Shown: positions 1 to 5,372, numbered from the stretch's first letter. The stretch: 6,223 nt of DNA from Alkaliphilus sp. (GCA_023230535.1 JALNXC010000078.1:1-6223); one strand, 5' to 3'. Numbers and translations: made by a program. Notes: generated from the letters alone by a model not told the origin.

Positions 1-129
1 AATATAACATACATAAAAGCCATACGGCTTGCTGTAATTCCGTTTTTAGCGGGAGATTTAATCAAGGCCTTACTGGCTTCTGTAATTGCGGTGAGATTAA
101 ACAATTATTTGACACCATTTACTTGCTGA
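1..129 (+). CDS. bioY: Biotin transporter BioY, C-terminal end only (partial)
   Basis: Frame 1 is open from the left edge to TGA at 127-129 and gives the last 42 residues of a membrane protein whose start lies outside the window. The tail has a hydrophobic helix with the motif PFLAGDLIKALLASVIA, which resembles the last transmembrane helix of BioY proteins (usual form PF.PGDLIKA..A). BioY is the substrate-binding S component of energy-coupling-factor biotin importers in the cytoplasmic membrane and works with the EcfA/EcfT energising module. The call rests on this short tail alone. Another S component with a similar last helix is possible but less likely. No clear terminator follows before the tRNA promoter. 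Confidence 0.72.
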   Translation, partial: NITYIKAIRLAVIPFLAGDLIKALLASVIAVRLNNYLTPFTC

Positions 130-135
130 TAGTAC

Positions 136-164
136 TTTACATATCCAATATTTTAGTGTATATT
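136..164 (+). promoter_or_regulatory. SigA-type promoter of the tRNA-Thr gene
   Basis: A -35 box TTTACA (136-141) and a -10 box TATATT (159-164) are separated by exactly 17 bp, each one base from consensus. The expected start near 171 lies about 45 bp upstream of the mature tRNA 5' end, giving a short leader for RNase P to remove. The -10 region lies in a 10-bp tandem duplication, so a second, poorer -10 (TATAGC, 169-174) sits 10 bp downstream. Confidence 0.6.
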
Positions 165-172
165 AGTGTATA
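153..172 (+). repeat. Perfect tandem duplication of 10 bp over the tRNA promoter
   Basis: TTAGTGTATA occurs twice head to tail with no mismatch (153-162 and 163-172). The first copy contributes most of the -10 box. An 8-bp palindrome, CTGTACAG, follows at 174-181. The duplication is visible directly. Whether it affects initiation is unknown, and slippage in AT-rich DNA would explain it. Confidence 0.6.
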
Positions 173-215
173 GCTGTACAGGCAAAGCCGTAGCGCTTGT
201 TTAAATTTAATCCGT

Positions 216-290
216 GCTGATGTGGCTCAGAGGTAGAGCACTTCCTTGGTAAGGAAGGGGTCGACGGTTCGATTCCGTTCATCAGCTCCA
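216..290 (+). tRNA. tRNA-Thr, anticodon GGU
   Basis: A complete 75-nt cloverleaf can be drawn. The acceptor stem GCTGATG/CATCAGC (216-222/280-286) is perfect. The D stem is GCTC/GAGC (225-228/236-239). The anticodon stem CTTCC/GGAAG (241-245/253-257) carries loop TTGGTAA with anticodon GGT at 248-250, which reads threonine codons ACC and ACU. A 5-nt variable loop (258-262) follows, then T stem GACGG/CCGTT with loop TTCGATT (263-279), discriminator T287, and an encoded CCA at 288-290. Encoded CCA is common in Firmicutes. It appears to be a single-gene unit with its own promoter and terminator. Confidence 0.97.
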
Positions 291-302
291 TACAAACATT
301 AA

Positions 303-349
303 AAAATGCCGCTTTATAATTTTCGTAAAAGTGGCATTTTGGGTTTTTA
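303..349 (+). terminator. Rho-independent terminator after tRNA-Thr
   Basis: A 13-bp stem (303-315 paired with 328-340, one G-T pair) with a 12-nt loop ends in a TTTT run, GGG and a further T run (344-348). It lies 12 bp after the tRNA CCA end and closes that transcription unit, so the next gene must have its own promoter. The AAAA/TTTT base of the stem would also supply a U tract on the minus strand. Confidence 0.85.
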
Positions 350-468
350 TAGTAAACTTCTATTACCTCTCTATAGTTTCATTCAGAAATTTCAAAATGT
401 TGTTTTAGAAATATTTAGGGGCTGTATTTTATATAAACATAAAATTATATTAAAGGAGAGTTGAGAGA

Positions 469-723
469 ATGATCACTATTTTTAATAGAAGGGAACTTTT
501 CATAACTTTTTCAATGGAAGAACAGAGCAATATAAGGCAGATCTTATCTCAAAATGATATAGATTATTATCTTAAGGTTGTCAATAGAATGTCACCCTCA
601 ATTTTGAGTGCTCCAAGAGGTAGGAGGGGTTCGTTCGGGCAAAACATGGATTGTAATTATGAATATATATTCTATGTGCATAAAAAGGACTATGATACGG
701 CAAAGTATATTATCAATAAATGA
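469..723 (+). CDS. Small conserved-type protein of unknown function (DUF2007-like)
   Basis: This is an 84-residue soluble protein with no signal peptide or membrane segment. The start ATG has a strong AAAGGAG ribosome-binding site (452-458) 10 bp upstream, so it looks truly expressed. The predicted layout is a strand-helix-strand unit (residues 5-40: ELFITFSMEEQ, then a helix ending at NDIDYYLKVVNR), a polar Arg/Gly/Ser loop (48-58, PRGRRGSFGQN), a strand YEYIFYVHKKD (65-74), and a last helix (DYDTAKYIINK). The pattern of helix, '.I.Y..KVVNR', then 'F.VHK.DY..A' resembles short clostridial hypothetical proteins and, more loosely, the DUF2007 'putative signal transducing' fold. No catalytic motif is visible and no function is assigned. 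It is monocistronic: a terminator lies upstream and about 280 bp without a solid gene lies downstream. Confidence 0.75.
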   Translation: MITIFNRRELFITFSMEEQSNIRQILSQNDIDYYLKVVNRMSPSILSAPRGRRGSFGQNMDCNYEYIFYVHKKDYDTAKYIINK

Positions 724-746
724 AAAAACCGGCAGGATTCTTCCAA

Positions 747-824
747 GGGTAGAGAGTTAGCTCAGAGACCCTATACCAACCTACTTCCGAAAGCAAGGTG
801 GTTCTGCTAACAACGATGAGGGGT
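747..824 (+). ncRNA. Candidate structured RNA segment, class not recognised
   Basis: Downstream of the 84-residue gene the sequence becomes rich in complementary blocks. A long hairpin can be formed by GTTAGC/GCTAAC (756-761/806-811), ACCA(A)CCT/AGGTGGT (775-782/796-802, one bulged A) and CTT/AAG closing a CCGA loop (784-793). A competing hairpin uses GGGT/ACCC (747-750/768-771) with inner GAG/CTC; it overlaps the first arm, so the two cannot form together. GGGT at 821-824 is an alternative partner for the same ACCC. The segment has no convincing reading frame. Fragments recall known elements (an S-box-like CCAACCT...AAGGTG helix, a T-box-like AAGGTGGTTC), but neither full consensus is met and no terminator follows. 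It could be a riboswitch relative, a small RNA, or chance folding. Confidence 0.35.
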
Positions 825-840
825 AAAACAGGTAATTATT

Positions 841-925
841 TGCGGAATATAATCTTTCTTGACACTTACTAAGGGGAATTTTTTGTATAAATAGTAATCT
901 ATAATGGAAGAGTGCGGAATATAAT
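841..925 (+). repeat. 13-bp direct repeat TGCGGAATATAAT, two copies 59 bp apart
   Basis: Identical copies lie at 841-853 and 913-925. The 59 bp between them includes a perfect -35-like TTGACA (859-864) and AT-rich -10-like sequences, but with poor spacing (21 bp to TATAAA at 886-891). The second copy runs straight into the ATG of a 17-codon zinc-ribbon-like frame. The repeat could be a duplicated leader, a scar of recombination or deletion, or paired binding sites upstream of the toxin-antitoxin genes. Confidence 0.55.
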
Positions 926-977
926 GATTTGTTCAAATTGTGGAGGAACCAATATAGAAAATGGTATACTAAAATGA
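924..977 (+). pseudogene. Zinc-ribbon-like remnant or micro-ORF (17 codons)
   Basis: ATG at 924 opens a 17-codon frame, MICSNCGGTNIENGILK, ending in TGA at 975-977. The CSNCGGTNIENG start looks like the N-terminal half of the short zinc-ribbon domains that begin many Firmicute proteins (CxNCG..N), but the second cysteine pair is missing because the frame stops. No proper ribosome-binding site precedes it (GGAAG at 906-910 is 13 bp away). The best reading is the decayed 5' end of a larger gene. A real micropeptide is possible and the resemblance could be chance. Confidence 0.3.
962..970 (+). promoter_or_regulatory. Possible extended -10 promoter of mntA-hepT
   Basis: TGG followed by TATACT (965-970) fits the extended -10 form TGnTATAAT with one mismatch in the hexamer. 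No good -35 exists at 942-947, as is common for extended -10 promoters. Initiation near 977 would leave a leader of about 25 nt before the mntA ATG at 1003. This is a pattern match only. Confidence 0.4.
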
Positions 978-1002
978 TAATTGTTAAAGGTTGGTGTGTA
1001 TT

Positions 1003-1422
1003 ATGAGAAAAGAAGATTTGTTAAAAAAATTAAGTGAATTTTTAAATCGGATTAATAAACTATATCCTATTGAATTTGCTTATTTATTTGGATCATTTGC
1101 TACGGAAACATCAAATAAAGAAAGCGACATCGATATAGCGATCATGTTTTGTAAAAAATATGATAGAAAAAAAGAAATTATAATCAAAGGAAATATAATT
1201 GATATTGGAGAAAAATATTTTGAAAGGAAATTAGATATTGTTTCCTTACAAAATGCCACGCCACTTTTAAAATATGGGATTATAAAAGAAGGTATTCCAC
1301 TGAAAGAAAATAGAAAAAGAGCAGAATTCGAATCTTTGGCTTTGAGGGAATATTTTGACTTCCGATATTATTCAAAAATTTATAATAAAGCTATGATAGA
1401 AGCTATACAAGAAGAAATTTAA
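1003..1422 (+). CDS. mntA: MNT-type nucleotidyltransferase, antitoxin of a HEPN/MNT (type VII) pair
   Basis: This is a 139-residue minimal nucleotidyltransferase of the Pol-beta superfamily. The family signature GSX10DXD is intact: G30-S31, then D42 and D44 in SDIDIAI, with the third metal-binding aspartate at D78 in KLDIVSL. The C-terminal part (PLLKYGIIKEGIPL, 87-100) matches the usual end of MNT domains. In characterised pairs MntA transfers AMP from ATP to a tyrosine of the HEPN toxin and so silences it; that role is inferred here from motifs and the adjacent hepT. An in-frame TTG at 991 and GTG at 994 would add four or three residues. ATG 1003 is preferred because GGTG (993-996) sits 6 bp upstream. 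The stop is 20 bp before hepT, so the two are probably cotranscribed, antitoxin first. The last 40 residues are helical and charged. Confidence 0.9.
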   Translation: MRKEDLLKKLSEFLNRINKLYPIEFAYLFGSFATETSNKESDIDIAIMFCKKYDRKKEIIIKGNIIDIGEKYFERKLDIVSLQNATPLLKYGIIKEGIPLKENRKRAEFESLALREYFDFRYYSKIYNKAMIEAIQEEI

Positions 1423-1442
1423 TTTAGAAAGCCGGTGAAAAA

Positions 1443-1862
1443 ATGGCAAATGAAGATATATTGATGGTCAGGTTAAACAAGTTAACGGGATATATCAGTT
1501 TTTTAGATGGAATAAAAAAATATACGGAAATTGAATACATAAAAGACCCTTTTATATATGGTTCAAGTGAAAGATTTTTACACTTAGCAATAGAGTGTGC
1601 TATTGATATTGGCAATCATATTATTTCTGATATGAGATACAGAAAACCTGAAACCAACAGGGATATATTTGAAATATTGTATGAAAATGAGGTTATATCT
1701 TTAGAGCTGAAAGAAAGTTTAAGTAACATGGCTTCTTTTAGAAATATATTAGTTCATGACTATATCAAATTAGATAGAAGTTTAGTTTATAATATTATTG
1801 TAGAAAATTTAGATGATTTAAGATCTTTTATGAAAAAAATTATTGCTTATTTTAAACCATGA
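1443..1862 (+). CDS. hepT: HEPN-domain toxin-type ribonuclease of the HepT family (DUF86)
   Basis: This all-helical protein of 139 residues has the usual HepT length. The HEPN active-site motif RX4HXY is complete as RNILVHDY (R100, H105, Y107); in studied HepT proteins the Arg and His cut RNA and the Tyr is the residue AMPylated by MntA. Supporting family features are the helix SERFLHLAIECAIDIGNHII (42-61), which normally forms the dimer interface, and the following '.R.PETNRDIFEIL' segment. The start ATG follows a GGTGA ribosome-binding site (1434-1438) by 4 bp. The intact motif means the toxin should be active rather than decayed. The gene ends 13 bp from the stop of the convergent pseudouridine synthase gene, with no hairpin terminator visible between them. 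A role in phage defence or plasmid/chromosome stability is known for the family but not shown by this sequence. Confidence 0.92.
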   Translation: MANEDILMVRLNKLTGYISFLDGIKKYTEIEYIKDPFIYGSSERFLHLAIECAIDIGNHIISDMRYRKPETNRDIFEILYENEVISLELKESLSNMASFRNILVHDYIKLDRSLVYNIIVENLDDLRSFMKKIIAYFKP

Positions 1863-1875
1863 TATATGTGATAGA

Positions 1876-2805
1876 TTACAGTAGTTTTCTTTCAAGTTCT
1901 ATCAAATCATCGGGCAAAGGCGCTTCTACTCGTATCGTATTCCTATACCTTGGCTGTAAAAAGGATAGATATGAGGCATGAAGGGCCTGTCTGTTTATTA
2001 AATGAGTATCATCTGTTCCATAGAGGCTGTCACCTATCAACGGATGTCCGAAATGGCTCATATGTACTCTGATTTGATGGGTCCTACCCGTTACTAAATT
2101 TATCTCCAACATAGTTGCATCTTCATATCTCTTCAGCACTTTAAATTCAGTGAGGGATTGACGGCCTTTTTGGTCCACCACTCTCTTGATCGAATCGCCG
2201 GATGACCTTTGTATAGGAGCCTCGATTTTTCCGCTGTTATTTCCGACAACACCCCATACGAATGCAATATACCCTTTTTTTATCTTATCCTGTTGCATTT
2301 GTTTGGATAATATATGATGAGAATACGGATTTTTAGCAATAATCAATAAACCTGAGGTATCCATGTCCAATCTGTTAACAAACCTGATTTTGTAACTGAT
2401 TTCCTTGTTTTTTAAGTGCCATGTGATTGCATTGGCAATTGTATTATCCGGATGGCTTTTTGTAGGATGAGTTACAATTCCGGGCTGTTTATTTATCAAT
2501 ATCAGATCTATGTCTTCATAAATAACCTCTAAATCGATATTTTGGGGAACAAAATGATTGGACTCCTCTTCCATAATAATTTTGATTTGATTCCCTTCTT
2601 TTACTATTTCATGATATTTTGAATACTGTCCATCAATAAAAACAGTTTTGTTCTGTTTCAATTTGGATAATAGGCGGCTGGAAAAATCTAATCTTTCCCT
2701 TAAGACCTGTTTCAGTGTTTTTCCGTCATCATCGTGTTCCGCATCATAAACGACTATATTTTCTTTTTGTTTATCTTTTGTTATCATCTTTATATATTCT
2801 CCCAT
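1876..2805 (-). CDS. RluA-family RNA pseudouridine synthase with S4 domain
   Basis: The protein is 309 residues, typical for the RluC/RluD-like subgroup. An N-terminal S4 RNA-binding domain (about residues 28-75, KTLKQVLRERLDFSSRLLSKLKQN and following) precedes the catalytic domain. Family motifs are present: YEDIDLILINKQPGIVTHP (96-114), the catalytic loop NRLDMDTSGLL with nucleophile D147 (the more usual form is HRLD, here NRLD), TGRTHQIRVH (239-248) and RQALHA (272-277). It isomerises specific uridines in structured RNA, most likely 23S rRNA, but the target site cannot be read from sequence. The start is uncertain: ATG at 2805 has no ribosome-binding site, while ATG at 2787 (codon 7) has GGGAG 11 bp upstream, so residues 1-6 may be untranslated. 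It is divergent from NAD kinase; in Bacillus the yjbN/yjbO pair joins the same two functions. Confidence 0.93.
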   Translation of the reverse strand: MGEYIKMITKDKQKENIVVYDAEHDDDGKTLKQVLRERLDFSSRLLSKLKQNKTVFIDGQYSKYHEIVKEGNQIKIIMEEESNHFVPQNIDLEVIYEDIDLILINKQPGIVTHPTKSHPDNTIANAITWHLKNKEISYKIRFVNRLDMDTSGLLIIAKNPYSHHILSKQMQQDKIKKGYIAFVWGVVGNNSGKIEAPIQRSSGDSIKRVVDQKGRQSLTEFKVLKRYEDATMLEINLVTGRTHQIRVHMSHFGHPLIGDSLYGTDDTHLINRQALHASYLSFLQPRYRNTIRVEAPLPDDLIELERKLL

Positions 2806-2995
2806 TAAATTATTTTTATTAAAGGTTTCTTTTATTGAATATAGAATTATGTTATTATCAAATATAGCAAATGGATATATAATAATATAGGTTAGATTCG
2901 GCCATTTTAGTATTTGTTGTTTTCTATATTAATCTTTGCATGATAATTGTATAATAGGCAGGCGGTTATATTTTTAATAATAAAGGAGAATGGTT
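2806..2995. promoter_or_regulatory. Divergent intergenic region between the pseudouridine synthase and nadK
   Basis: This 190-bp AT-rich gap must hold the start signals for both flanking genes. On the plus strand TATAAT (2950-2955) is a perfect -10 hexamer about 40 bp before the nadK start, but no good -35 is found 16-18 bp upstream. On the minus strand several TATATT/TAATTC blocks lie at about 2840-2880, with no pair well enough spaced to name a promoter. I see no riboswitch-like structure or operator palindrome here. Confidence 0.35.
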
Positions 2996-3802
2996 ATGCA
3001 GTCCAGTAAAATCATTAATATTGTACACAATAATAAGGAATTATCCGTAGATACGGCAAAAGATTTGAAGGAAAAATTAAGTTCATTGGGATATGAAGTA
3101 AGCGCTACCTTGGATCATCAAGCTGAATTAATTGTATCCATAGGTGGGGACGGTACATTTTTAAAAACTCTCAGAGAACACAATTTTCCCGATATCCCAA
3201 TAGTGGGAATAAACACGGGCCATCTTGGTTTTTTTACAGAAGTAACATCCAATGAATTAGATTACCTGATTGCAAAATATATAGCAGGGGATTTTATTAT
3301 ACAAGAAATTACTCCTATTAAATCAATTATCTGTGCCAGAAGCAGTTGTATAGAAATAATGGGCATCAATGAAATAGTTATTAAAGGTAATAAATCCCAT
3401 GTAATTCATTTAGATATTTATGTGGATAATAATTTGGTTCAACATTTCAGTGGAGATGGAATTCTTATATCTACCTCTACCGGAAGCACCGCTTATAATT
3501 ATTCGGCCGGGGGAAGCATAATAGATCCCAGTCTAAATGTTTTGCAGATTACACCCCTAGCTCCTATTAATACAAATGTTTATCGTTCTTTTACCTCAAG
3601 TATTATTCTGCCCTGTAATGTGGTGATTAAAGTTATTCCGGAATATCATTTTGAGAGTTCTTTAGTTATTGTAATTGATGGTGTAGAGCATAGATATAAT
3701 AATATTATAGAAATTGATACAAAACTATCGGATTGTAGAATAAAGATGCTGAGGTTGTCAAATTTTGAATTTTGGGGCAGGGTTACCAGTAAATTTTTAT
3801 AG
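2996..3802 (+). CDS. nadK: NAD kinase (ATP-NAD kinase)
   Basis: This is a cytosolic enzyme of 268 residues that phosphorylates NAD+ to NADP+, the only route to NADP in most bacteria. Diagnostic motifs in order are IVSIGGDGTFLKTLR with GGDGT at 50-54 (D52 is the catalytic position), GINTGHLGFF (71-80), NEIVIKG (125-131), the long signature DGILISTSTGSTAYNYSAGG (154-173), ITPLAPINTN (185-194), and the family-typical ending F.FWGRV..KF. An upstream in-frame ATG at 2990 lies only 1 bp from the AAAGGAG ribosome-binding site (2982-2988). ATG 2996 is 7 bp away and is chosen as the true start. The length is normal and no key residue is missing. The gene is monocistronic, ending at its own hairpin terminator. 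Confidence 0.96.
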   Translation: MQSSKIINIVHNNKELSVDTAKDLKEKLSSLGYEVSATLDHQAELIVSIGGDGTFLKTLREHNFPDIPIVGINTGHLGFFTEVTSNELDYLIAKYIAGDFIIQEITPIKSIICARSSCIEIMGINEIVIKGNKSHVIHLDIYVDNNLVQHFSGDGILISTSTGSTAYNYSAGGSIIDPSLNVLQITPLAPINTNVYRSFTSSIILPCNVVIKVIPEYHFESSLVIVIDGVEHRYNNIIEIDTKLSDCRIKMLRLSNFEFWGRVTSKFL

Positions 3803-4127
3803 TCTAAGATTTTGTATTTCCCTCTGTTTTTTGATGTATATTTGTAAGAAAATGTTTATTAAATTTAATAAAAGAAAATGTCCTACAGTTTTATTACATA
3901 TTGTAGGATTTTTTATTCCGTTCATGTTTCTTGTCTTAAAACCAAATTTTAAAAATATTTACTATTCGTTAAATTTGATTTCATATAGATATTTTTCCGG
4001 ATTTTATTTGTAGAGGTTACTATCTGCTTTTATTGGTAATTATTATTGTTTATGCTGAGATTATGGACGATTCCTGTAATTATCTCATTGATTCTTTTAT
4101 TCCCGGTTAGAAGGTTCCGATAATATC
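3803..4127. other. Gene-free AT-rich stretch after nadK
   Basis: No credible gene lies between nadK and the ABC importer promoter. A plus-strand frame from 3765 to 4013 overlaps the nadK end, runs through the terminator, lacks a ribosome-binding site and encodes only AT-driven Phe/Leu/Ile/Tyr-rich sequence, so it is not called. Besides the terminator at 3881-3914, the only structure seen is an imperfect hairpin at 4056-4087 (TGAGAT/ATCTCA plus two further pairs, followed by TTGATTCTTTTATT), which might be a weak second terminator. Confidence 0.5.
3881..3914 (+). terminator. Rho-independent terminator of nadK
   Basis: A 9-bp stem TCCTACAGT/ATTGTAGGA (3881-3889/3900-3908, one G-T pair) with a 10-nt loop is followed directly by six T (3909-3914). 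It lies 78 bp after the nadK stop and ends that transcript. Confidence 0.82.
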
Positions 4128-4156
4128 TTTACATGGTTGAAAGATAGTGTTATAAT
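4128..4156 (+). promoter_or_regulatory. Strong SigA-type promoter of the ABC importer operon
   Basis: TTTACA (4128-4133) and a perfect TATAAT (4151-4156) are separated by exactly 17 bp. This is one base from the full consensus and the best promoter in the window. Transcription should start near 4163, giving an untranslated leader of about 109 nt before the lipoprotein gene. Confidence 0.78.
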
Positions 4157-4198
4157 GTAAGTCCTATAATATTTCTAGATCGTTTTTAAGGAAATATC

Positions 4199-4214
4199 TT
4201 GTTGTTCGCAACAA
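4199..4214 (+). promoter_or_regulatory. TTCG-loop hairpin in the leader of the ABC operon
   Basis: TTGTTG and CAACAA form a perfect 6-bp inverted repeat around TTCG, about 36 nt into the predicted leader. It may be an RNA hairpin or a DNA operator. AACAA can instead pair with TTGTT about 10 nt downstream (4225-4229 region), so two alternative small hairpins exist. No U tract follows, so this is not a terminator. No known riboswitch or T-box signature was seen in the leader. Confidence 0.4.
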
Positions 4215-4271
4215 AATTAAGAAATTGTTTTTAGCAAGGTTATAAAATACATATCTGAAGGGAGGGAAAAT

Positions 4272-5270
4272 ATGAGAAAATTTATCTTAGCATTCGTAAT
4301 CATTATCTTGATGGTCTTAGCATTGACAGCCTGTGGTGGGACTCCCAGTACTTCGTTACCGGAACCGCCGACGGGAAATGATCAACCCGAAGAGGTACAA
4401 AGCTTTAATGTTGGCATCTGTCAGTTGCTGCAACATGAGGCTCTTGATGCTGCAACCAAAGGTTTTAAAGATGCCTTGACCGGCAAATTAGGCGACAGAG
4501 TTAGATTTGATGAGCAAAACGCTAACGGTGAACCGGATGTCAGTGCCACCATTTGTAACCAGTTTGTATCTTCCGGTGTTGATCTGATCATGGCCAATGC
4601 TACTCCGGCGCTCCAAGCTGCCCAGACATCAACGAATAAAATTCCTATTTTGGGAACCTCGGTTACCGATTATGGCACGGCTCTTGGTATTGACAATTGG
4701 ACGGGCAAAACCGGTAAGAACATTTCCGGTACTTCTGATCTTGCACCTTTAGACCAACAGGCTGTTATACTAAATGAGATTTTTCCCAATGCGCAGAAGG
4801 TCGGCATTATTTATTGTTCTGCGGAACCAAATTCTAAATATCAGGATAATGTCATTACGGAACACTTCATTGAATTGGGATATAGTGTTAAAAGCTATAC
4901 TTTTTCAGATTCTAATGATTTACAGACAGTAGTCAAAGCGGCGGTATCTGAAAGTGATGTGATTTATTTGCCGACAGATAATACTGTTGCTTCAAACACA
5001 GAAATTATCAAAAATGTCTCCTTACCGGCAAAGGTGCCCATCATTGCCGGGGAAGAAGGAATCTGTAGTGGCTGTGGGGTTGCAACACTTTCCATCAGTT
5101 ACAATGATTTAGGCTATACAACCGGAGAAATGGCATATGAAATTCTCGTTAATGGTGCGGAGCCTGCTACCATGGATATTAAATATGCACCTAAATTTAC
5201 CAAAAAATACAATCCGGATATCTGTAACACATTAGATATTACCTTATCTGATGAATATGAAGCCCTCTAA
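4272..5270 (+). CDS. ABC transporter substrate-binding lipoprotein (COG2984/TrpX-like)
   Basis: This 332-residue precursor has a lipoprotein signal: Arg/Lys-containing N-terminus, hydrophobic core, lipobox LTAC with C21 as the lipidated residue, and a Gly/Pro/Ser/Thr/Glu-rich linker to about residue 42. The mature part follows the ABC_sub_bind (PF04392) layout of two periplasmic-binding-protein lobes: FNVGICQLLQHEALDAATKGF (44-64), then repeating VDLIMANATPALQAAQ, IPILGTSVTDYG, NISGTSDLAPLDQQ, AQKVGIIYCSAEPNSKYQ, SDVIYLPTDNTV and the closing ISYNDLGYTTGEMAYEIL. It captures a small solute outside the cell and hands it to the permease. Characterised relatives include tryptophan/aromatic amino-acid binding TrpX proteins, but the ligand is not predictable here. 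The start has a strong GGAGG site (4261-4265) 6 bp upstream. CSGCG near residues 264-268 is an unusual cysteine pair for an exported protein. Confidence 0.92.
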   Translation: MRKFILAFVIIILMVLALTACGGTPSTSLPEPPTGNDQPEEVQSFNVGICQLLQHEALDAATKGFKDALTGKLGDRVRFDEQNANGEPDVSATICNQFVSSGVDLIMANATPALQAAQTSTNKIPILGTSVTDYGTALGIDNWTGKTGKNISGTSDLAPLDQQAVILNEIFPNAQKVGIIYCSAEPNSKYQDNVITEHFIELGYSVKSYTFSDSNDLQTVVKAAVSESDVIYLPTDNTVASNTEIIKNVSLPAKVPIIAGEEGICSGCGVATLSISYNDLGYTTGEMAYEILVNGAEPATMDIKYAPKFTKKYNPDICNTLDITLSDEYEAL

Positions 5271-5290
5271 CTTTAATTTCAGCATCAATG

Positions 5291-5339
5291 GCCGTTTGCG
5301 GTATCCTATAGATGGAAGAATGCTGCAAACGGTTCTTTT
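5291..5339 (+). terminator. Terminator-like hairpin between the binding protein and permease genes
   Basis: CCGTTTGC (5292-5299) pairs perfectly with GCAAACGG (5325-5332), extended by one G-T pair, around a 25-nt loop, and is followed by TTCTTTT (5333-5339). It lies 21 bp after the lipoprotein stop and 33 bp before the permease start. In such operons a partial terminator or 3'-protecting hairpin of this kind usually lowers downstream expression so that the binding protein exceeds the permease. That role is inferred. Confidence 0.65.
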
Positions 5340-5372
5340 ATAATATGATCGTAAAAGAAAGGATATGGGTCT

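Noticed and set aside
216..290. tRNA-Thr as an integration site for a mobile element carrying the toxin-antitoxin genes
   Set aside because: No integrase gene and no second copy of the tRNA 3' end were found in the window.
751..775. A second tRNA (GTTAGCTCAGAG resembles a D arm)
   Set aside because: No matching acceptor stem, anticodon arm or TTCRA T loop can be placed around it.
785..824. T-box antiterminator-like block (AAGGTGGTTCTGC resembles AGGGTGGNACCGC)
   Set aside because: Only part of the 14-nt element matches, there is no Stem I with specifier loop in the available space, and no competing terminator follows.
735..824. S-box (SAM-I) riboswitch
   Set aside because: The CCAACCT/AAGGTGG helix and GATGAG end recall it, but the k-turn region, the CTGG..CCC block and a proper P1 closing helix are not found, and no methionine gene is downstream.
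859..891. Promoter from the perfect TTGACA at 859-864
   Set aside because: The best -10 (TATAAA) is 21 bp away and the hexamers at 17-18 bp are poor, so it is mentioned only with the repeat.
1424..1615. 63-residue minus-strand frame opposite hepT
   Set aside because: It is antisense to a well-supported HEPN gene and has no recognisable features or initiation signals.
3765..4013. 82-residue hydrophobic reading frame overlapping the end of nadK
   Set aside because: It starts inside nadK without a ribosome-binding site, reads through the nadK terminator, and its Phe/Ile/Tyr/Lys-rich composition is what AT-rich noncoding DNA yields.
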